From positions 105,276-169,275 of the forward strand of contig NZ_LGDE01000458.1 of assembly GCF_001279725.1 (NCBI RefSeq): 64,000 nucleotides of DNA, in the 5' to 3' direction. The notes under the pieces are model-generated. The model saw nothing but the letters and a program-made list of their open reading frames with translations, searched no databases and was not told where the DNA came from. This document shows positions 59,742 through 64,000 of the stretch, piece after piece. Origin of the DNA: Streptomyces sp. WM4235 (GTDB lineage: Bacteria; Actinomycetota; Actinomycetes; Streptomycetales; Streptomycetaceae). Within the stretch, counting starts at the first letter, position 1, and every line of letters starts with the position of its first letter. The position numbers and the translations under genes were made by a program.

Positions 59742-60803
59742 ATGACAGCGCCCGAGATAGCGGTGATCGGTGGAATCGACACGCACACGGACATCCACCA
59801 GGCCGCAGTGATCGACTCGGTCGGTCGCCACCTGGACACGCAGCCGTTCGAAACGAACTCGGCCGGCTACGAACAGCTGCTGGCCTGGCTACGTGCCCAG
59901 GGCGACGTTATCGCGGTCGGGATGGAGGGCACCGGCGCCTACGGCGCCGAACTCGCCCGGTTCCTCACGACCAGCGGCATCACGGTCGTTGAGGTCGACC
60001 GGCCGGACCGAAAGGCCAGGCGTGCCCACGGCAAGTCCGACCCGATCGACGCCTACGCGGCGGCCACCGCCGTCCTGTCCGGACGCGCGAGCGGAACTCC
60101 GAAGAGCCGGGACGGGATCGTGGAAGCGATCCGCGCTCTGCGCGTGGTCCGCAAGAGCGCGGTCAAAGCGCGGACGCAGACCATCAACCAGATCCGCGCT
60201 CTGATGGTCACCGCTCCCTCCGCCCTGCGGGACAAGCTGCGGGGGCTGCCCACCAGCGGGCTGATCGACACCCTCGCCCGCTTCCGGCCCGGCGGTGATC
60301 TCACGGACCCGGCCTGCGCGGCCAAGACGGCACTTCGCCGCCTCGCCCGGCGCTACCAGGCACTTCAACAGGAGATCAAGGAGGCCGACGCGGACCTGGC
60401 CCCTCTCGTGACCCGGGCCGCACCCAGCCTCGTCGCCCTGCCCGGGGTGGGCACGGAGACGGCCGGTCAGCTGCTGATCACCGCAGGAGACAACCCCGAT
60501 CGGCTCCGGTCCGAAGCGTCTTTCGCGCACCTTTGTGGGGCCGCCCCGATCCCCGCCTCGTCCGGCCGGACCAACCGCCACCGCATCAACCGCGGTGGGG
60601 ACCGCAACGCCAACAGCGCCCTGTACACCATCGTCTTGGTCCGCATGCAATACGACTCACGGACCAGGGACTACGTCGCCAGACGCACCGCCGAAGGCAT
60701 GTCCACCAAGGACATCATGCGGTGCCTGAAGAGGTTCGTCGCCCGGGAGGTCTACAGGCACATCAAAGCTACTGGTGTCCCGGTCCTGGCACCGGCCACG
60801 TGA
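59742..60803 (+). CDS. IS110-family transposase (DEDD recombinase)
   Basis: 353 residues, full length. The N-terminal RuvC-like DEDD domain shows GGIDTHTDIH, GMEGTGAYGAE and GKSDPIDAYAAA. The C-terminal Transposase_20 domain has LVALPGVGTETAGQ and the serine-containing CGAAPIPASSGRT. No frameshift is seen, so it may be active. IS110 enzymes use a bridge (seek) RNA encoded in the element's non-coding end. GGAAGGACGG precedes the ATG. Confidence 0.95.
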   Translation: MTAPEIAVIGGIDTHTDIHQAAVIDSVGRHLDTQPFETNSAGYEQLLAWLRAQGDVIAVGMEGTGAYGAELARFLTTSGITVVEVDRPDRKARRAHGKSDPIDAYAAATAVLSGRASGTPKSRDGIVEAIRALRVVRKSAVKARTQTINQIRALMVTAPSALRDKLRGLPTSGLIDTLARFRPGGDLTDPACAAKTALRRLARRYQALQQEIKEADADLAPLVTRAAPSLVALPGVGTETAGQLLITAGDNPDRLRSEASFAHLCGAAPIPASSGRTNRHRINRGGDRNANSALYTIVLVRMQYDSRTRDYVARRTAEGMSTKDIMRCLKRFVAREVYRHIKATGVPVLAPAT

Positions 60804-60820
60804 GTGAGGCGATCAGATCA

Positions 60821-61276
60821 TCACGGGTCGGTGCGCAGGTCAGGCCAGGGATACCCGTCCGGCGACATACCGGCCGGCCGGCCAACCCGGACGAAGTCGC
60901 GGTACTCGTCCTGCACGACACCCTGGTTGACCCACCGCCCGCGAACAGCCCCTGCGCCCTCCTCAGCAAGAACCAGCGCGCTCTGCGGGTCCTCAGCCCT
61001 GCCGAGGAGTTGGCCGAACTCCTCTTCCTCGGAGTTCTGATCGAACGGCGGGAAGGAGTCCAGGTCCAGGAAGGACTCATGCCCGACATCCTCGACGGCA
61101 TGGACGTAGACCTCGTATGACGTCCTCGCCGCCCGGACCTCGACATACCGCACACCGCGGCGCTCGGGCGGGCCGACCGGCCCGAGGAACTGCTCGACCG
61201 AACGGCCTCGCCTCAAGGCCCCGAAGATGAAGGACTCCGCCAAGTAGCGCACCCAGGCACAGTACGGCTCAGCCAC
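60821..61276 (-). CDS. Acidic protein of unknown function, possible IS passenger
   Basis: About 151 residues from GTG 61276 (or 153 from GTG 61282; VAEPYCAWVRYLAES). An acidic soluble protein with AARTSYEVYVHAVEDVG, SFPPFDQNSEEEEFG, and RWVNQGVVQDEYRDFV. The sequence looks like a real folded protein but no family is recognised. It lies 17 bases beyond the transposase stop, in opposite orientation, and inside the proposed element. Confidence 0.65.
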   Translation of the reverse strand: MAEPYCAWVRYLAESFIFGALRRGRSVEQFLGPVGPPERRGVRYVEVRAARTSYEVYVHAVEDVGHESFLDLDSFPPFDQNSEEEEFGQLLGRAEDPQSALVLAEEGAGAVRGRWVNQGVVQDEYRDFVRVGRPAGMSPDGYPWPDLRTDP

Positions 61277-61300
61277 TACCACCGACCAGCTTGACGATCT

Positions 61301-61310
61301 ATAGGAGCTT
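61301..61310. repeat. Right copy of ATAGGAGCTT direct repeat
   Basis: Proposed right boundary of the IS110 element; see 59645-59654. Confidence 0.5.
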
Positions 61311-61342
61311 CAACGGCCCGGGCCGCTCGTCCGGGCCGTTGT
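61311..61342 (-). terminator. Terminator of the DNA glycosylase gene
   Basis: Inverted repeat CAACGGCCCGGGC...GTCCGGGCCGTTG (one mismatch-free arm of 11 bp) immediately right of the proposed IS end and 23 bases after the stop at 61365. Confidence 0.75.
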
Positions 61343-61364
61343 CGGAGCCCTCGCGCCCCGCCCG

Positions 61365-61982
61365 TCATCCCGCCGGCGGGGCTTTCGGCTTCGCCGTCTT
61401 CGCCGCCTTCGCGGCGGCCTTGTGCTCCTGCTTGTACGCCCGCACCTTGGCCAGTGACTCCGGTCCGGTGATGTCCGCCGCAGAGCGGTGGATGTTCGCC
61501 GGGCCGTATCCGCCGGCCGCCTCCCGCCAGCCCTTGGGCCGGACGCCGAAGCGCTTGCCGAGCAGGGCCAGGAAGATCTGGGCCTTCTGTTCCCCGAAGC
61601 CGGGCAGCTCCTTGAGGCGCGCGAGCAGCTCGTCGCCGGTCGTCGCGTCCCGCCAGACGGCCTCGGCGTCCCCGTCGTAGTGCTCCACCAGGTACGCGCA
61701 GAGCTGCTGGATCCGCTTCGCCATGGATCCCGGGTAGCGGTGCACGGCCGGCTTCTCGCTGAGCAGGGCCGCGAAGGCCTCCGGGTCGTACGCGGCGATC
61801 ACGTGCGCGTCGAGGTCGTCCGCGTCGAGGCGGCGCGCGATCGTGTGGGGGCCCGAGAACGCCCATTCCATCGGGACCTGCTGGTCGAGCAGCATTCCGA
61901 CCAGCGCGGCGAGCGGGCTGCGGCCGAGCAGGGCGTCCGCCTCCGGCTGCTGGGCCAGCCGGATGGTGATCTCCTTGTCCAT
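61365..61982 (-). CDS. HhH-GPD-type base excision DNA repair protein
   Basis: 205 residues. The helix-hairpin-helix element ELPGFGEQKAQIFLALLG is followed by the GPD-like region, but the usual catalytic Asp context is weak (SAADITGPE). It belongs to the short actinobacterial HhH-GPD family. A Lys/Ala-rich C-terminal tail (KAAAKAAKTAKPK) may bind DNA. Divergent from the glyoxalase-like gene. Confidence 0.88.
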   Translation of the reverse strand: MDKEITIRLAQQPEADALLGRSPLAALVGMLLDQQVPMEWAFSGPHTIARRLDADDLDAHVIAAYDPEAFAALLSEKPAVHRYPGSMAKRIQQLCAYLVEHYDGDAEAVWRDATTGDELLARLKELPGFGEQKAQIFLALLGKRFGVRPKGWREAAGGYGPANIHRSAADITGPESLAKVRAYKQEHKAAAKAAKTAKPKAPPAG

Positions 61983-62102
61983 GACTCCAGACTCCCCCGT
62001 GCGCGCCTTCCCCGCGCGGGCGGCACACCGGCGGCCTAGCGTGTGAACCGAGACGGGTCACGTCGTACACCACAGTCGTACCGACACAGGAGTCGATCGA
62101 TC

Positions 62103-62915
62103 ATGACTGAGTTCCCGGAAGGCGCTCCCTGCTGGGTGGACGCGATGTTCACCGATGTGGAGGGCGCGAAGAGCTTCTACGCCGACGTGCTGGGCTGGAC
62201 CTTCGGCGATGCGAGCAGCGAGTACGGCAACTACACGCAGGCCTACAAGGACGGGAAGGCCGTGGCGGCCGTCGTCCCGCCGATGCCGGGGGCCGACGCT
62301 CCCTCGCAGTGGTGTCTGTACCTCGCCTCGTCGAACGCGGCGGCGACGGCGGAGAAGATCACGGAGGCGGGCGGCGAGCTGCTGATGGAGCCGATGCAGG
62401 TCGGCTCCTTCGGGACGATGGCCATCGCGAAGGAGCCGAGCGGCGCGGTGTTCGGGGTCTGGCAGCCGGGCGAGCACAAGGGCTTCGAGCGGATGGGCGA
62501 GGCGGGCTCGTACGCGTGGGCGGAGGTCTTCAGCCGGGACGTGGCGAAGGCCGACGCGTTCCTCCCGAAGGTCTTCCCGTACGGCGAGCAGCAGATGGAC
62601 GCGGGGGACGACCCGGAGATGGCCGGCATGGACTTCAAGGTCTTCAGTCTGGGCGGCAAGGAGAACCCGGTGCTGGGCCGGATGAACATGGGGACCGACT
62701 TCCCGCCGGAGATCCCCTCGTACGTCCAGGTCTACTTCGGTGTCGACGACTGCGACGAGGCGGTCGCCAAGACCAAGAAGCACGGCGGGAAGTTGCACTT
62801 CGGGCCGATGGACAGCCCGTTCGGGCGGTTCGCGGCGGTGGCGGACCCGCAGGGTGCGGCGTTCGCGGTGATCGACATGTCGAAGACGACGGGCGAGATG
62901 CCGAAGTTCGACTAG
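62103..62915 (+). CDS. VOC (glyoxalase/bleomycin-resistance) family protein, two domains
   Basis: 270 residues from ATG 62103 (MTEFPEGAPCWVDAMFTD). Two VOC domains (about 8-125 and 140-265), each with a beta-alpha-beta-beta-beta pattern; CWVDAMFTDVEGAKSFYADV is typical. Metal ligands are not obvious. Function unknown. CAGGAG lies 10-15 bases upstream. Confidence 0.9.
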   Translation: MTEFPEGAPCWVDAMFTDVEGAKSFYADVLGWTFGDASSEYGNYTQAYKDGKAVAAVVPPMPGADAPSQWCLYLASSNAAATAEKITEAGGELLMEPMQVGSFGTMAIAKEPSGAVFGVWQPGEHKGFERMGEAGSYAWAEVFSRDVAKADAFLPKVFPYGEQQMDAGDDPEMAGMDFKVFSLGGKENPVLGRMNMGTDFPPEIPSYVQVYFGVDDCDEAVAKTKKHGGKLHFGPMDSPFGRFAAVADPQGAAFAVIDMSKTTGEMPKFD

Positions 62916-62922
62916 TGGAGGT

Positions 62923-62958
62923 GCGCGGCGGGGCTCCGGTCCGGGGCCCCGCGGCGCG
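62923..62958. terminator. Hairpin between convergent genes
   Basis: A GC-rich imperfect stem (GCGCGGCGGGGC against GCCCCGCGGCGC, one mismatch), between genes ending at 62915 (+) and 62969 (-). Confidence 0.55.
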
Positions 62959-62968
62959 GTGACCGTGG

Positions 62969-63511
62969 CTACGGCAGGGCGGAGGTCACACCGTCCACGA
63001 TCATCATCCACATCGGTTGGGCGCCCGTGCCGAAGGCGGCGGCCAGGGCGTAGCCGACGGAGGCGTCCAGGGGCCGGAGGTCCACGTCCTCCTGCCACTC
63101 GGCGATGACGAGCGCGTCGCCGTCGGCGGTGAAGTCCCCGAGGTGGGTGCCGTCGCGGGTGAGGCGACTGCCGGGGACGGAGTCCGGGACGAGGACGTAG
63201 CGCGCGCCCTCGTGTTCGACCTCGACCCGGTACGAACTCCTGGTCAGGCGGCCCTTCGCCGGGAGCAGCGGGCTGGTCAGGCCGTCGATGGTCAGGGTGA
63301 GGTGTTCCGGGTCGCGGGTGCCTATGCGGATCTGCGGGTCCACCTCGGAGCCGGGGGCGCGGACCAGGGCGACCTGGGGGATCCCGGGGCCTTCGACCTC
63401 GACGCGTTCCTGGCCTTCGAGGCGGACGGTGATCGCGCCGAAACGCGTGTCCTCAAGGGTCGTCGGGAGTGCGTCGTCCACGGGCGGTCCTTCGCTGCGA
63501 TCGGAACTCAC
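62969..63511 (-). CDS. Conserved protein, unknown (beta-rich)
   Basis: 180 residues (MSSDRSEGPPVDDALPT). No signal or membrane segment until the C-terminal hydrophobic part (VGYALAAAFGTGAQPMWMMI). It reads as a beta-rich domain (VEVEHEGARYVLVPDS). No family with known function is recognised. Confidence 0.8.
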   Translation of the reverse strand: MSSDRSEGPPVDDALPTTLEDTRFGAITVRLEGQERVEVEGPGIPQVALVRAPGSEVDPQIRIGTRDPEHLTLTIDGLTSPLLPAKGRLTRSSYRVEVEHEGARYVLVPDSVPGSRLTRDGTHLGDFTADGDALVIAEWQEDVDLRPLDASVGYALAAAFGTGAQPMWMMIVDGVTSALP

Positions 63512-63580
63512 GTCCCGGAACGGGAGGTTCGGGACGCAAACGATCTTACGGTGAGGGTGCGTGGCCGGGTCGTGGCCGGG

Positions 63581-64000
63581 TCAGGCGGCGCGGGATCCGT
63601 CGTCGTTGCCGCCCTCGCGGTCCTTGCCGCCCTCACAGTCCCTGCAGCGGCCGCCCCGGGTGGGGCTGCGGAAGGCCCGGTCGCACTTCTCGCAGTTCGT
63701 GAAGGGGTCGGGCGGCACGAAGGGCGGGCGGTGGGGGAGGGCGGCCAATCGTGGTGGGAGCTGGACCGTGAGGCGGTACGCGATGAGCCCTGCGGCGCTG
63801 CGGGGGCGCTCGGGGAGGTTCGCGCACAGGGCGGCGGTGATCGCCTGGTGGGTCGCGCCGCGTTCCAACCAGGCTTCGACGGCGCCCGCCAGGCGCTGGA
63901 CGTCCTGTTCGCCGAGGAGCAGTCGGGGGTCGGCGCGGCGCAGTTCCGTGAGGAGTTCGACGGCGAGTTGGCGGCGGGCCGGGTTGTCCGGGTTGACGGG
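63581..64000 (-). CDS. Conserved protein with C-terminal zinc ribbon (5' end beyond window)
   Basis: The frame is open from base 64000 to the stop at 63581, so 139 residues are visible and the N-terminus is outside. The visible part has a helical domain (ELLTELRRADPRLLLGEQ; GATHQAITAALCANLPERP) and a four-Cys motif CEKCDRAFRSPTRGGRCRDC, typical of a zinc ribbon. The tail is acidic/basic low complexity. It may be an HTH-type DNA-binding protein, but that part is not visible. Confidence 0.75.
   Translation of the reverse strand, partial: PVNPDNPARRQLAVELLTELRRADPRLLLGEQDVQRLAGAVEAWLERGATHQAITAALCANLPERPRSAAGLIAYRLTVQLPPRLAALPHRPPFVPPDPFTNCEKCDRAFRSPTRGGRCRDCEGGKDREGGNDDGSRAA

Larger units (their letters stand above)
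59645..61310 (+). mobile_element. IS110-family insertion element (proposed limits)
   Basis: The transposase (59742-60803) is complete. The 10-mer ATAGGAGCTT occurs at 59645-59654 and again at 61301-61310, proposed as the recombined target/donor core at each end. IS110 elements lack terminal inverted repeats and usually duplicate only a short core, so the direct repeat is the best visible boundary. The limits would give a 1.66 kb element that also contains the minus-strand gene 60821-61282. Confidence 0.5.

Overview
This 64 kb window is chromosomal DNA of very high GC content with almost every gene packed tightly. GTG and TTG starts are common, starts and stops often overlap (ATGA, GTGA, TAGTG), and RNA-polymerase accessory factors, two-component systems and secreted proteases are abundant. 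Gene content points to the actinomycete genus Streptomyces: a Sco/ECuC copper operon, tandem SigB/SigF-type sigma factors, a subtilisin-inhibitor-like protein, DUF5926, an OpcA paralogue and tadA with its partner gene. Five perfect copies of the ParB-binding site parS (GTTTCACGTGAAAC) place it in the origin-proximal core of a linear Streptomyces-type chromosome. By gene order I infer correspondence to the region of the S. coelicolor chromosome containing sigN, sigF and upp.

Layout. 1-4.1 kb: a minus-strand copper-handling operon (YcnI, Sco, PCu(A)C chaperone, CopC-CopD) plus a membrane protein. 4.3-13 kb: signalling and housekeeping genes (two HATPase switch kinases, a PP2C phosphatase, an Xaa-Pro aminopeptidase, a prim-pol-like protein, DUF5926, GDPD). 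13-18.5 kb: an HtrA-like protease, a sulfur module (LysR, cysteine dioxygenase, YeiH) and a secreted trypsin-like protease, ending at tRNA-Ser(UGA). 18.6-20.7 kb: a degenerate stretch with a relic of an FAD monooxygenase, short tandem repeats and no convincing long gene. 20.7-28.9 kb: a small Asn/Gln-rich secreted protein, a five-gene operon resembling the mycobacterial igr (steroid side-chain) operon, an ECF sigma factor, a triple parS cluster and an acyl-CoA ligase. 28.9-34.4 kb: an ABM-domain membrane protein, a very large PAS/pseudo-kinase signalling protein, an SSI-type inhibitor, tRNA-Ser(GCU) and tRNA-Arg(ACG). 34.5-38.7 kb: a PH-domain protein, an SMP-30/AsnC divergent pair, DUF2797, ABM and amidohydrolase genes. 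38.8-44.7 kb: a response regulator, histidine kinase and two membrane glycosyltransferases in one operon. 44.8-48.2 kb: MarR with an MFS exporter broken by a frameshifting deletion, and a lipoprotein. 48.3-52.9 kb: two SigB-family sigma factors, small membrane/secreted proteins, tRNA-Ser(CGA), tadA and its partner. 53-59.5 kb: a universal stress protein, upp, a LytR_C protein, a HerA-like ATPase, a stand-alone OpcA and a cupin. 59.6-61.3 kb: an IS110-family element, possibly with a passenger gene. 61.3-64 kb: a DNA glycosylase, a glyoxalase-like protein and two genes of unknown function, the last running off the edge.

How the parts work together. The copper operon probably supplies copper to extracytoplasmic cuproenzymes. 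The LysR/dioxygenase/YeiH trio fits cysteine oxidation followed by export of the sulfur oxyanion. The igr-like operon would oxidise and cleave a short acyl-CoA side chain. The two-component/glycosyltransferase operon is probably a regulated cell-envelope glycosylation unit. Most functional statements rest on motifs and families recognised by eye; no database search was run.
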